From Brucella oryzae (GTDB lineage Bacteria; Pseudomonadota; Alphaproteobacteria; Rhizobiales; Rhizobiaceae), in contig JAAVLL010000001.1 of assembly GCA_012103035.1 (NCBI GenBank), positions 124,001 through 188,000 of the forward strand: a stretch of 64,000 nucleotides of DNA, given 5' to 3'. Of the stretch, positions 31,719 to 41,584 are shown piece after piece; the stretch's first letter is position 1, and every line of letters starts with the position of its first letter. The translations under genes were made by a program, and so were the position numbers. A model generated the notes under the pieces. The model searched no databases. It was given only the letters and a program-made list of their open reading frames with translations, and was not told the DNA's origin.

Positions 31719-31795
31719 TGGTGATCCCGACAGGAATCGAACCTGTGACCTACAGATTAGGAATCTGTCGCTCTATCCTACTGAGCTACGGGACC
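31719..31795 (-). tRNA. tRNA-Arg (anticodon CCT)
   Basis: The minus strand folds into a complete cloverleaf: acceptor GGTCCCG/CGGGATC, D-stem region starting TAGCTCAGTAGGATAGAGC, anticodon arm ACAGA-TTCCTAA-TCTGT with anticodon CCT, and T-arm with GGTTCGATTCC. The 3' CCA is encoded (31721-31719), discriminator A at 31722. It reads AGG codons. tRNA-Arg genes are common integration sites; the AT-rich Panacea module lies on its 3' side. Confidence 0.95.
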
Positions 31796-31866
31796 AACCG
31801 ATGAGCATTCGCCGGTGATTCCGGCATTGTGAATGCTTTCAGACACATACTGTTTTTCATAGCTGT

Positions 31867-31897
31867 CGCCAACCCCGCAAAAGCGGGGCGGGCGGTT
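31867..31897 (-). terminator. Terminator after the M20 peptidase gene
   Basis: CCCCGC (31873-31878) and GCGGGG (31883-31888) form a strong stem with an AAAA/TTTT loop, extended by outer CGCC/GGCG pairs. It lies just beyond the stop of the minus-strand M20 gene. Confidence 0.65.
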
Positions 31898-31907
31898 TTA
31901 TTCAGTT

Positions 31908-33069
31908 TCAGGCCGCAAGCGCCGTTTCCACCAGTGATGCGAAATAGCTGACCCCATAGGGAATGGCATCGTCGTTGAAATCATAGGCCGGGTGGTGCAG
32001 GCCGGGCGTGTCGCCATTGCCAAGGAAGATGTAGGCGCCGGGGCGCGCTTCCAGCATGTAGGAAAAATCTTCCGCTGCCATCATCGGCTCGACGCTCTCG
32101 TCCACCTTGCCTTCACCCGCCACGGCGCTGGCGACTCGGGCGGCAAACTCCGTCTGCGCATCGTGGTTGAAGGTGACGGGATAATTGTTCTTGTAGCGCA
32201 CGGTGATTTCGGCACCGGTGGCGGCTGCGATACCGGCGGCGGTTTCGCGGATGCGGCGTTCGGCAAAGGCGCGGGTTTCCTTCTTGAGTGTACGGACAGT
32301 GCCCGACAGCGTCGCCTTTTCCGGGATCACATTATAAGCCTCGCCCGCAATGAACTTCGTCACCGAGATTACAAGTGAATCGAGCGGATCGCTATTGCGC
32401 GACACGATGCCCTGAAGGGCAATCATCAGCTGGGAACCGGCCATGATCGGATCGATGGTGCGATGCGGCTGCGCCGCATGGCCGCCGCGCCCGGTAATGA
32501 AAAGATCGAATTCGTCGGTTGCAGCCATGATCGGGCCTTTTCGCATTGCGAACTGCCCGACCGGCAGGCCCGGCATATTGTGGACGCCGTAGACTTCCGA
32601 AATGTTGAAACGATCCATCACGCCGTCCTCGACCATGGCGAGGCCGCCGGCGCCGCCTTCTTCGGCGGGCTGGAACAGGAGGGCGACCGAGCCGCGGAAA
32701 TTGCGGGTCTCGGCAAGATATTGCGCCGCGCCAAGCAGCATGGATGTGTGGCCGTCATGACCGCAGGAATGCGCCTTGCCGGGATTTTGCGAAGCCCATT
32801 CGACGCCGCTGGTTTCAAGGATGGGCAGGGCATCCATATCGGCGCGCAGGCCGATGGCCGGGCCATCGCCGTGGCGTCCCTTGATGATGCCGACGACGCC
32901 GGTGCGTCCAACGCCGGTTTCCACAAGATCGCAACCGAAGGATTTCAGCTTGTCTTCGACAAATTTTGCAGTTTCGTGCACGTCATAGAAGTTCGGGGTT
33001 CTGGTGCAGTTTACGCCGCCATGCAGCAATTTCCGCTTGCGTTTCAACGGCACGATTCAACACTGGCAT
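31908..33069 (-). CDS. M20-family amidohydrolase (hippurate hydrolase-like) (frame broken once)
   Basis: About 387 residues of the M20D peptidase/amidohydrolase family, which cleaves N-acyl amino acids. The metal ligands are visible in HSCGHDGHTSMLLGAA (His, Asp), QPAEEGGAGG (catalytic Glu pair) and the C-terminal MMAAEDFSYM and LHHPAYDFND. GRGGHAAQPHRTIDPI belongs to the dimerisation domain. The start MPVLNRAVETQAEIAAWRRK at 33069 has GGGGAG ten bases upstream. The frame breaks near 32991 within NPELLYDVHETA. It is a single-gene unit on the minus strand. Confidence 0.9.
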
Positions 33070-33199
33070 TTTCTGAGGGCTCCCCGGATTGGGCATGATT
33101 AGAAGGAAACAGGATATGACGTTTCGATGAAAGCGGGCAATCCCTGTTTGCCTTTTCATCGCCACATGGCATAGATAAAGAAAGCGTTAATCTCCCATC

Positions 33200-33306
33200 A
33201 GAGCGGTTCCAGTTGATACAGAGTCATTGGAACGGCTCTACCTCTATGTTTTTATGCATTATCCGACGCAAAACCGCTTCGCACTTTTGCTGGAAATGCT
33301 CTAGAG
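33200..33306. repeat. Composite intergenic hairpin repeat, type A, copy 2
   Basis: The inverted pair AGAGCGGTTCC (33200-33210)/GGAACGGCTCT (33229-33239) is followed by GCATTATCCGACGCAAAACC and TTTTGCTGGAAATGCTCTAG. Organisation and length match copy 1 at 13362-13468. Confidence 0.75.
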
Positions 33307-33356
33307 CACAATTCGAACCCGCAGAAATTGCAGGCAATTTCGATTGGAACTATGGA

Positions 33357-34471
33357 ATGATGTCGAAATCATTGAAAATCTGGTTTGCAGCTGCCGGCCT
33401 GTCGGCTACCGCGCTGGCGTCGGCTGCGGCTAATCCCTCGATTGCAGTGGATGTCGCAACCGGCAAGGTCTATCAGCAGCAGGAAGCTTTTCAGCGCTGG
33501 TATCCCGCTTCGCTGACCAAGATGATGACGGCCTATGTGGCATTCCGTGCGCTTCAGTCGGGTCAGATGACGCTGGATTCGCCGGTGCGCATGACGGTCA
33601 ACGCCGCCAAGGAGCCGCCGAGCAAGATGGGCTACAAGCCGGGATCGGTCATGACGCTCGATACGGCGCTGAAAATCATGCTGGTGAAGTCGGCCAATGA
33701 CGTTGCGGTTGCCGTTGCCGAAGCCGTGGGCGGGACAGAATCCGGTTTCGTACAGCGCATGAATGAGGAAGCCCAGCGTATCGGTATGGTCGGCTCGCAT
33801 TTCGCCAATCCGAACGGTCTGCATAATCCGAACAATTATACGACGGCGCGCGATCTCGCGGTTCTGGCCGTGCAGCTTCGCCGCGAATTTCCGCAATATG
33901 CGCATTATTTCGCGACCGAGGCGATTGATCCGGGCGCGGGCAAGAAGGTCCAGGCCAATTACAACATTCTGCTTGGCCGTTATGACGGTGCGGACGGCAT
34001 GAAGACCGGTTTCGTCTGCGCGTCCGGTTTCAATCTTGCAAGTTCGGCCACGCGCAATGGCCGCACCGTGCTGGCGATCATTCTCGGCGCGGATCGGCAG
34101 GAAGCGCGCGCCGTTCAGGCCGCGCAGCGATGACCGATGCTTTTCGCGCAAGTCCACGTGGTGGCGCGACGCTGGCGACCTTGCGTCCGACGGCGGGCGG
34201 CAACCTCAACCAGGCCGTCGACATGCGCAAGGCGATCTGCAGCCAGCAGGCCATGGCCGACCGCTGGGACGGGCGCGATGTCGAGGGCAAGCTGAAAATC
34301 AATTCGCCTTATATCCATACCATGGATCGCGATCCGGTTGCGGTGCAGGTGGGACTGGTTTCCCAACCGGGCCCGATCACCCGCCCGAGCCAGCTCGATA
34401 TTTCGCAGGTTCCGCTGCCTATGCCGCGTCCGCAACGGGCGGCGGGCGTGAAGACAACGGCCATCAACTGA
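33357..34471 (+). CDS. D-alanyl-D-alanine carboxypeptidase, PBP5/DacF-like (frame broken once)
   Basis: About 371 residues. It starts MMSKSLKIWFAAAGLSATAL, a signal peptide, then has the serine-transpeptidase triad: ASLTKMM (SxxK), KSANDVAVAVAE (SxN) and MKTGFVCASGFNL (KTG). It trims the terminal D-alanine of peptidoglycan side chains in the periplasm. The C-terminal part (THINSPY-type domain, with proline-rich PLPMPRPQ) follows a break near 34122. ATG 33357 or 33360 could start translation. The stop is two bases before the CobW-family ATG, so the genes may be co-transcribed. Confidence 0.9.
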
Positions 34472-34472
34472 T

Positions 34473-35604
34473 ATGCGAAATCCCATTCCGTTTCCGTGCT
34501 GACCGGCTTTCTCGGTTCAGGTAAGACGACGCTTCTCAACCGGCTTCTGAAAGATCCGGCGCTGAGTGATACAGCGGTCATTATCAATGAGTTCGGCGAA
34601 GTCGGCATCGATCACCTGCTGGTCGAGCAGGCGAGCGAAGGCGTGATCGAGCTTTCCGATGGCTGCCTGTGCTGCACGGTGCGGGGCGAACTGGTGGATA
34701 CGCTGGCCGATCTGATCGACCGGCTCCAGACCGGGCGCATCAAGGCACTGAAGCGCGTGATCATCGAAACCACCGGGCTTGCCGATCCGGCGCCGGTGCT
34801 GCATTCGATCATGGGGCATCCGGTGCTCATGCAGGCTTTTCGGCTCGATGGGGTTCTGGCGACCGTTGATGCCGTGAACGGCATGGCGACACTCGACAAC
34901 CACGAGGAAGCCGTCAAGCAAGCAGCTATGGCTGATCGTATCGTGCTGACCAAAACCGACCTGCCGGAAGCGCAGGCGGGACTGGCGGCACTGAAGGCGC
35001 GTCTCCATGCGCTCAATCCCGGTGCCAATATTCTGGAAGCCGGTGAACAGCGCACAGGCTATGCCGCCCTTTTGAATGCGGGCTTTATAATCCGGAAACG
35101 AAATCGGCGGATGTGCAGCGCTGGCTCAAGGCGGAAGCCTATGAGGATGAGCATCACGGTCATTCCCATCATGACCATGTATGCGGGCCGGATTGCGATC
35201 ACGACCATCATCACCACGACCACGATCATGGTCACGCGCATCATCACCACCATGACGATGCAATCCGGTCCTTTTCGCTTCGTCACGATGCGCCGATCCC
35301 GCTATCGACCTTCGACATGTTCCTCGATCTTCTGCGTTCGACGCATGGGGAGAAGCTTTTGCGCGTGAAGGGCATTGTGCAGATTGCCGAAGACCCGGAT
35401 CGACCAGTGGTCATTCACGGCGTGCAGAAGATTTTCCATCCGCCTGCACGCCTGCCGCAGTGGCCGCAGGATAAACGGCAGACGCTTCTGGTGATGATCG
35501 TGAAGGACTTGCCGGAAACCTATGTGCGCGAGCTTTTCGATGCATTCCTCGGGCGACCGGCGCTGGATAGGCCCGACCGTGCCGCGCTGACCGAAAACCG
35601 TTAG
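34473..35604 (+). CDS. CobW/P47K-family GTP-binding metallochaperone-like protein (frame broken twice)
   Basis: About 378 residues of the COG0523 family of metal-handling GTPases. Walker A is [17 protein letters not shown], the metal-binding CxCC motif is [12 protein letters not shown], the switch region [13 protein letters not shown] and base-recognition TKTD. A central histidine-rich stretch (about 35,150-35,260; runs of H, D and G with CGPDCDH) is typical of zinc- or cobalt-linked members. The C-terminal CobW_C domain includes [10 protein letters not shown] and [12 protein letters not shown]. Breaks near 34490 and 35085. cobST lie 10 kb away, but a general zinc role is as likely as cobalamin synthesis. 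Confidence 0.9.
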
Positions 35605-35636
35605 CTATTCCGGGCTTCTCGCCCCGGAATTGATAT

Positions 35637-37058
35637 TTATTTCCTGCGAATAAGGAAGCGATGCAACGTCTCTTGACGCTCCTGCGCGATGAGGGTGTGT
35701 CCTTCCTGCGTGCAGAAATGCGGGACGTCGATGCCTGACAGCGGGTCGGTCGCTTCGACCCACAGAAGCGCGCCGCTTGCCATCTTCTCAAGCCGATTGC
35801 GGGTTTTAAAACCGGAAGGGGCATTTAAGCCCCTCAGGTCGTAGACAGGAACGTCATCCTGCAAAGTCGTCAGTTCCCGATGATCTTCCACCATGGCTTT
35901 TTCGGTTCGAGCTGCGACAGGTGCCGGTTGCTCGACATTCTGCGCCACCGTACTGGCGGTGGTCATAGGCGAGATCTGGGACGGTACAGCCTGTGCCGCA
36001 ACCGGGTTAGGCTGCGGTGCGGGCACGGCTGCCGGTTGCGGCGTCGCCGCAATGGCTGTCGGCTGTGGGGACTGCATTGCCGGGCGAATATCCGGCGCGC
36101 CTGCTTTTCGGCAGAGGAAGGCGAAAGTGACGGCGGTTCGCGCGTTACTTTCTCGCCGCGTGCGCGCGCTGCGCTCCAGGCGGAGACGAGCTTGGCTTCG
36201 GCGATGCCCTGAATGGAAGGTGCCGGTGCCTTCTGGCTGGCGCTGAAAGCCGACTGGAAGGTCTTTTCGTAAGACGCATAGGACATGGCCTCGCCGCCGA
36301 CCGATGGCGGGCAAGCCCTGTCGGGGACAGCGGCTGGCCGTCCGCCGTCGCGACGTTGAACACGTAGCGTTTTTCGCAGACATCGACCTTCGGCGGCACC
36401 TTATTGGCCTCGAAATAGTCATATCCCTGTTTCAGCATCTTCCAGAAGGGATAGTTTTGATCGTTCTTGTAACGCGCCATATTGGCGGCGGTCATGCGGA
36501 ACGGAAATGCCTGAACCTGGAAGTCACGCTGTCCGCCCTTGAAAGCGTCGCGTCCGAAGGCATAGATTTCGCTGACGCTTTCATCCGTCATCGAATAACA
36601 ACCCGATGAAGAACAGGCGCCATGCACCATCAGATTTTGGCCGGAGCGGCCATTGGCGCGATCATAAGCGTTGGGGAATCCCATATCGAAAGAGATAATA
36701 ACTCGAATTGGGATTCATTTGCGTCGGACGGACGTTATAGAAACCTTCTGGTGCCTGGCGATCGCCTTCAATGTATTTGGGGCCGAGCTTCCTGACCATT
36801 TGCAGATTTCGTAGGATGCAATCTGGTCGTACTTGCCGTTATTTTTCTGTTTCCAGACCTCAAGAACACCTTCTTCCTTAAAAGGCGCACCATGATCGGC
36901 GAGGTACGGGTCATACCCTTTGCCTTCATCTTGGCAACGATTTTTGCAGGAAGAGGCTTTTCAGCCTTCAATGCAAGATCGGATACGGACGAACCCTGAC
37001 AGCCCGCGAGGAGCGCGGTTGCCATTACGGAGCCTAGAATTGCGGTTCTGATCTTCAT
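35637..37058 (-). CDS. L,D-transpeptidase (YkuD-domain) lipoprotein, YafK-like (frame broken about five times)
   Basis: About 474 residues. The N-terminus MKIRTAILGSVMATALLAGC is a lipoprotein signal with lipobox LAGC. The YkuD catalytic motif is NLMVHGACSSSGCYSMTDE, with the active-site Cys in SSGCYSM, preceded by the family's GFPNAYDR. It would cross-link peptidoglycan or attach proteins to it. Beyond the catalytic part is an unusual tail: about 80 residues rich in Pro, Ala, Gln and Thr (TAIAATPQPAAVPAPQPNPV), then a C-terminal segment with YDLRGLNAPSGFKTRNRLEK. Breaks lie near 36881, 36798, 36695, 36314 and 36110, so the exact domain joins are less certain than the active site. Confidence 0.82.
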
Positions 37059-37271
37059 GTCGCATCGAGTCTGTTAGAGCTACGCCAGAGACTTTATGAG
37101 CAAAAGCCAATTTCCTGAAGGTTGGACTCTATAACTGAAACCTTACGGTATCGTTTATAAATCCTTGCTCAGATAGCTAAAACCAGCGCGTCGGCAATAT
37201 GGCCGAATTTGCAGCATGATGCAAATCCGGGAGGCGCGAGGCCTCCCGGACGGGTTTCTCTTTGTTTTGAA

Positions 37272-37320
37272 GCGCGCATCTTATTCCGAAAACCGCATTA
37301 CACTTTTCGGGATGTGCTCT
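37272..37320. repeat. Type B intergenic hairpin repeat, copy 2
   Basis: GCGCGCATCTTATTCCGAAA followed by ACCGCATTACACTTTTCGGG and ATGTGCTC. The CCGAAAA/TTTTCGG arms can pair. It lies in the 277-base gap between the L,D-transpeptidase gene and accA, in which I see no gene. Confidence 0.7.
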
Positions 37321-37335
37321 AATTCGTGGTGAAAA

Positions 37336-38287
37336 TCAGAGGGTGCGGCCGATAGCGAGGAACTTCTGGCGGCGTTCCTGCTTCAGCGTTTCGCCGTCGA
37401 TGTCCTTCATCGAGCGCAGCGACGCTGTGATGATATCGCCGGTAGCATCGATGACGGCTTCCTTGCCGCGATGTGCGCCGCCCATGGGTTCAGGAATGAC
37501 ACCGTCGATGACCTTGAGATCGAACAGGTCCTGCGCGGTGATACGCATGCTTGAGGCGGCATCCTTGGCGCGGGTCGAATCATGCCAGAGGATCGAGGCT
37601 GCACCCTCTGGCGAAATGACCGAATAGATCGAATGTTCGAGCATGTAGACCCGATTGGCGACGGCGATGGCGATGGCGCCGCCGGATCCGCCTTCACCGA
37701 TGATGATCGAGATGACCGGAACGCGCAGTCTGAGACTTTCTGCCGTTGAGCGGGCGATGGCTTCCGCCTGGCCACGCTCTTCGGCACTGACACCGGATAG
37801 GCGCCTGCCGTATCGACGAAGGTGATGAGCGGCAGCTGGAAACGGTCGGCCATTTCCATGATGCGGACAGCCTTGCGATAGCCTTCCGGACGGGCCGAGC
37901 CGAAATTGTGCTTCAGGCGCGTTTTGGTGTCGGAACCTTTTCCTGTCCGATGATGGCGACGGCCTGACCGTTGAAGCGACCGAAACCGGCCTGGATGGCT
38001 TCGTCATTGGCGAATTTGCGGTCGCCGGCAAGCGGGGTGAATTCCGTGAACAGCCGCTCGATATATTCCAGGCAGTGCGGACGGTCCGGATGGCGGGCGA
38101 TCTGTGTCTTCTGCCACGGTGTCAGCTTGCGATAGATGTCCTTCAGTGCATCGGCCGAACGCTTCTCGAGGCGACGAATCTCGTCGCTCATCTCGACGCT
38201 GCCTTGTTCCTGCGCGAGCTTTTTCAGCTCAAGAATCTGGCCTTCAAGGTCGGCGACGGGTTTTTCAAAGTCGAGATAGTTGTACAT
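37336..38287 (-). CDS. accA: Acetyl-CoA carboxylase carboxyltransferase subunit alpha AccA (frame broken twice)
   Basis: AccA with AccD transfers the carboxyl group from biotin to acetyl-CoA in the first step of fatty-acid synthesis. The rebuilt 317-residue protein begins [20 protein letters not shown] and has [55 protein letters not shown] and [18 protein letters not shown], the conserved oxyanion and CoA-binding stretches. Breaks near 37938 (A-run) and 37795 (G missing in AYPGV). It follows xerD on the same strand with a gap of 134 bases, a common neighbour pairing in Rhizobiales. Confidence 0.94.
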
Positions 38288-38421
38288 CGGGCCTGACTGT
38301 TCGTGCGTTTTCCAAAGGGATTGGCGCTATTGCGAGCCTGAAAAGGCTGTTTTACGGCGCCTTACATATTCACTACTGGCTCATCTTGCAAATTTTCGAT
38401 TTTCTCATAGCTGGACGGAGG

Positions 38422-39341
38422 CTAATCGGCAAGCGGATGATGCTCGCTGACAAGTTTATGCAGTCTTTCCTCCAGCACATGCGTATAGATTTGCGTCGTG
38501 GATATGTCGGCATGGCCAAGCAATTGCTGCACGGTGCGCAGATCGGCCCCGTTTTGCAGCAGATGGCTGGCAAAGGCGTGACGAAGGACATGCGGTGAAA
38601 TAGCGGCTGCCGATAATCCTGCCCGCGCGGCAAGCCCCTTCAATTCGCGGGCAAAACCTGGCGCGCCAGATGGCCGCTTTCCGAAAAAGCCGGAAACAGC
38701 CAGGGATTGTCATCGCTGTGGGCCAAGGAATCGCGCAAGGCGAGAAAGCGCTGCAAAGCGTCGCGTGCCTTGGGTGAAAGCGGAACCATGCGTTCCTTGG
38801 AACCTTTGCCGCGGACCAGCAGAAAGCGGTGATCGGTGCGCGCGACTGTGACAGGCAGGCCGACAAGTTCCGAGACGCGAAGCCCTGTCGCATAGAGCGT
38901 TTCGAGAAGCGCGTGAAGGCGCAGGGCCTTGATCCGATCAGATGGTTCGGCAGCTTCACCGGCTTCGTGCTGCGCGGTCGAGAAGCCGCGTGACGTTTTC
39001 GACACTCATGATCTTCGGCAGCGGCTTTTGCTTTTGGGCGCATCGACCGTGCCGGTCGGATCGTCCTGCCGATAGCCCTCCGAATAGAGAAAGCGAAAGA
39101 ACTGGCGTAGCGCCGACAGGCGCCTTGCCTGCGATGTCGCGGCAAAACCTTGCGCTGCCATTGCATCGATAGCGCTGCGAATATGGTCCGGCCCGGCTTC
39201 GGCAAGATTGACGCCGCGGGCCGCCATTGCCTCCGCCACCGCCTCAAGATCGCGCCGGTAGGATTCAAGCGTGTTTTGCGCTGCGCCGCGTTCGGCGCTC
39301 ATCATTTCCAGAAAGTTCTCGATCGCCAGTGATGCGCGCAT
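38422..39341 (-). CDS. xerD: Site-specific tyrosine recombinase XerD (frame broken twice)
   Basis: XerD with XerC resolves chromosome dimers at dif. About 306 residues: an N-terminal SAM-like core-binding domain ([35 protein letters not shown]) and a catalytic domain with the first Arg in [27 protein letters not shown] (His-x-x-Arg), GHADISTTQ and the nucleophile Tyr in [11 protein letters not shown] 39341 has AGGAG five bases upstream. Breaks near 39029 and 38655 (A- and T-runs). A small membrane-protein gene ends three bases before it. XerD rather than XerC is inferred from the accA neighbour. Confidence 0.9.
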
Positions 39342-39343
39342 TG

Positions 39344-39579
39344 TCACTCCTGCGGTGCCTGTGGCGATTGGGGCATTGGGAGCCGGTATCGGCAGTTTCT
39401 GCCGAGACCGTAGGGGCTGGCGGAGGGGCAATCGCGACCGGTTTCAGCTTGGAAGCCGGTATGTCGACGGTGATCTCGCGCGTGTCCGGTTTGACGAAAT
39501 TGGCAAGCGCATACATCGCGCCATAAACGATGGCGGCAACAAGAGCGATAAAGAGGACGAGGCGCGTCAGCGTAGGCAT
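39344..39579 (-). CDS. Small single-pass membrane protein upstream of xerD (frame broken once)
   Basis: About 78 residues: one N-terminal hydrophobic helix ([20 protein letters not shown]), a charged stretch [16 protein letters not shown] and a proline-rich end. Reading the frame literally would run on through the start of xerD; adding one base near 39398 gives the stop TGA at 39344-39346, three bases before the xerD ATG, which is a far more natural operon structure. It sits divergent from aroK. I do not know its function. Confidence 0.65.
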
Positions 39580-39750
39580 TCATCTTTTATGCTGTGGCAT
39601 TTGGACGAAAGCAAGGAGGGCGGCGAAAGAGGGAGCAAGTGTGCAATCGTATAAAACCCATGGATCCGGTCCTGCATGCCCCGAAAACCAATCAAAGCAA
39701 TTGACGTCGCCCCGTTTTTCATGTGGAACCGGGACAAATGGACGAGGTCA

Positions 39751-40341
39751 ATGAGCAGTACGGCAAAACAAAACAATCCACATGAGAAAGCGGCGCTGAT
39801 CCGCGATCTGCTCGGCTCGAAAGTCGTGGTGCTTGTGGGGTTGATGGGCGCAGGCAAATCCACTGTCGGACGCAAGGCGGCGGCCTTGCTCGGACTGCCG
39901 TTTCGCGATGCCGATACGGAGATTGAAGCGGTTTCCCGCATGACCATTCCCGAATTGTTCGAGGCCTATGGCGAGGTCGAATTCCGCGATCTCGAACGTC
40001 GCGTCATCATGCGCCTGCTCGAAGATGGGCCGATGGTTCTCGCAACCGGCGGTGGGGCCTATATGAACGCCGAAACGCGCGCGGCAATCGGTCGTGCAGG
40101 TGTTTCCATCTGGCTCAATGCGGAAATCGATATTCTGATGGAACGCGTATCGCGCCGCCAGAACCGCCCGCTTCTGAAAAACAGCGATCCGCGCGGCGTC
40201 ATGAAGCGGCTGATGAATGAGCGTTATCCCGTCTATGCGCTGGCCGATCTGGAATTGATGTCCCGTGACGACAAGAAGGAAGTGATTGCCGCTGAACTGA
40301 TCGATGTTCTGGCCGATCACCTCGAAAGATCAGAGGCATGA
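39751..40341 (+). CDS. aroK: Shikimate kinase AroK
   Basis: Intact. AroK phosphorylates shikimate in aromatic amino-acid synthesis. P-loop [19 protein letters not shown], the DADTEIE shikimate-binding acidic motif, FRDLERRV and [11 protein letters not shown] are all clear. I use ATG 39751 ([15 protein letters not shown]), 196 residues, because it aligns with the usual Brucella start; the frame stays open to ATG 39676, which would add 25 atypical residues. aroB follows after 51 bases, forming the familiar aroK-aroB pair. Confidence 0.94.
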   Translation: MSSTAKQNNPHEKAALIRDLLGSKVVVLVGLMGAGKSTVGRKAAALLGLPFRDADTEIEAVSRMTIPELFEAYGEVEFRDLERRVIMRLLEDGPMVLATGGGAYMNAETRAAIGRAGVSIWLNAEIDILMERVSRRQNRPLLKNSDPRGVMKRLMNERYPVYALADLELMSRDDKKEVIAAELIDVLADHLERSEA

Positions 40342-40392
40342 CCGGCAGTAAAAGCCGCTGATGTTCTCGCTGCCTGATATTGGAGACTATGC

Positions 40393-41523
40393 ATGAACGC
40401 GCCTTCCATTCCCGGTATCACCACCGTTCCCGTGTCGCTCGGCGACCGTTCCTACGAGATTCTGATCGGCAAGGGGCTGGTGGATCGCGCGGGCGAGGAA
40501 GTGGTGAAGCGTCTGAAAGGCGTGCGCGTGGCGGTGGTGACGGATGAAAATGTCGCCAAGGCTCATCTGGAGCGCCTGACGGCAAGCTTTGCCAGCGCCG
40601 GTATCGATGCGACGCCGGTGATCGTTGCGCCGGGCGAAAAATCCAAATCCTTTTCCACGCTGGAAACCGTCACCAATGCCGTTCTGGCGGCGCGTCTGGA
40701 ACGCGGCGATGCCGTGGTGGCATTCGGCGGCGGCGTAGTTGGCGATCTTTCGGGCTTTGTTGCCGGTATCGTGCGGCGCGGGATGAACTTCGTGCAGATG
40801 CCGACCTCGCTCCTGTCGCAGGTCGATTCCTCGGTCGGCGGCAAGACCGGGATCAATACCGCCCATGGCAAGAATCTCGTCGGCGTCTTCTACCAGCCGC
40901 AGCTGGTTCTGGCGGATACGGAAGTTCTCGACACGCTGAGCCCGCGTGAATTCCGGGCCGGTTATGCCGAAGTTGCAAAATATGGGCTGATTGACCGCCC
41001 CGACTTCTTTGAATGGCTGGAACGGAACTGGCAGGACGTTTTCTCCGGCGGTGCTGCGCGGACGCAAGCCATTGCCGAATCCTGCCGCTGCAAGGCGGCT
41101 GTCGTTGCGCGCGACGAGCGCGAAACCGGCGACCGTGCGCTTCTCAATCTCGGTCATACGTTCGGCCATGCGCTGGAAACTGCGACCGGCTATGATTCGA
41201 GCCGTCTCGTGCATGGCGAAGGTGTTGCCATCGGCATGGCGCTGGCGCATCGGTTTTCGGTCAAGATGAATCTCTGCGGTATCGAGGATGCGGAGCGTGT
41301 CGAAGCGCATCTGAAGGCCGTCGGCCTGCCTTACCGGCTGTCGGATGTACCGGGCGGATTGCCACCGGCGGAAAAATTGATGGATTATATTGCGCAGGAC
41401 AAGAAAGTGGCGCGCGGCGCGCTCACCTTCATCCTGACGCGCGGCATCGGCCAGTCGTTCATTGCAAAGGACGTGCCGCCAACAGCTGTGCTGGAATTTC
41501 TGAAAGAACGTCTGGTGGATTGA
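40393..41523 (+). CDS. aroB: 3-dehydroquinate synthase AroB
   Basis: Intact, 376 residues. AroB converts DAHP to 3-dehydroquinate using NAD and a divalent metal. Typical stretches: [57 protein letters not shown], the metal-binding Glu in [14 protein letters not shown], and the histidines in [17 protein letters not shown] and HGEGVAIGM. The second enzyme of the shikimate pathway, immediately after aroK and before a CorC-like gene, as in other Rhizobiales. Confidence 0.96.
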   Translation: MNAPSIPGITTVPVSLGDRSYEILIGKGLVDRAGEEVVKRLKGVRVAVVTDENVAKAHLERLTASFASAGIDATPVIVAPGEKSKSFSTLETVTNAVLAARLERGDAVVAFGGGVVGDLSGFVAGIVRRGMNFVQMPTSLLSQVDSSVGGKTGINTAHGKNLVGVFYQPQLVLADTEVLDTLSPREFRAGYAEVAKYGLIDRPDFFEWLERNWQDVFSGGAARTQAIAESCRCKAAVVARDERETGDRALLNLGHTFGHALETATGYDSSRLVHGEGVAIGMALAHRFSVKMNLCGIEDAERVEAHLKAVGLPYRLSDVPGGLPPAEKLMDYIAQDKKVARGALTFILTRGIGQSFIAKDVPPTAVLEFLKERLVD

Positions 41524-41584
41524 ATTCGACGTTTGAATCCCGACTGAATGAGATGCACTAGAAACCAAATAAGAGGACAAGCGA

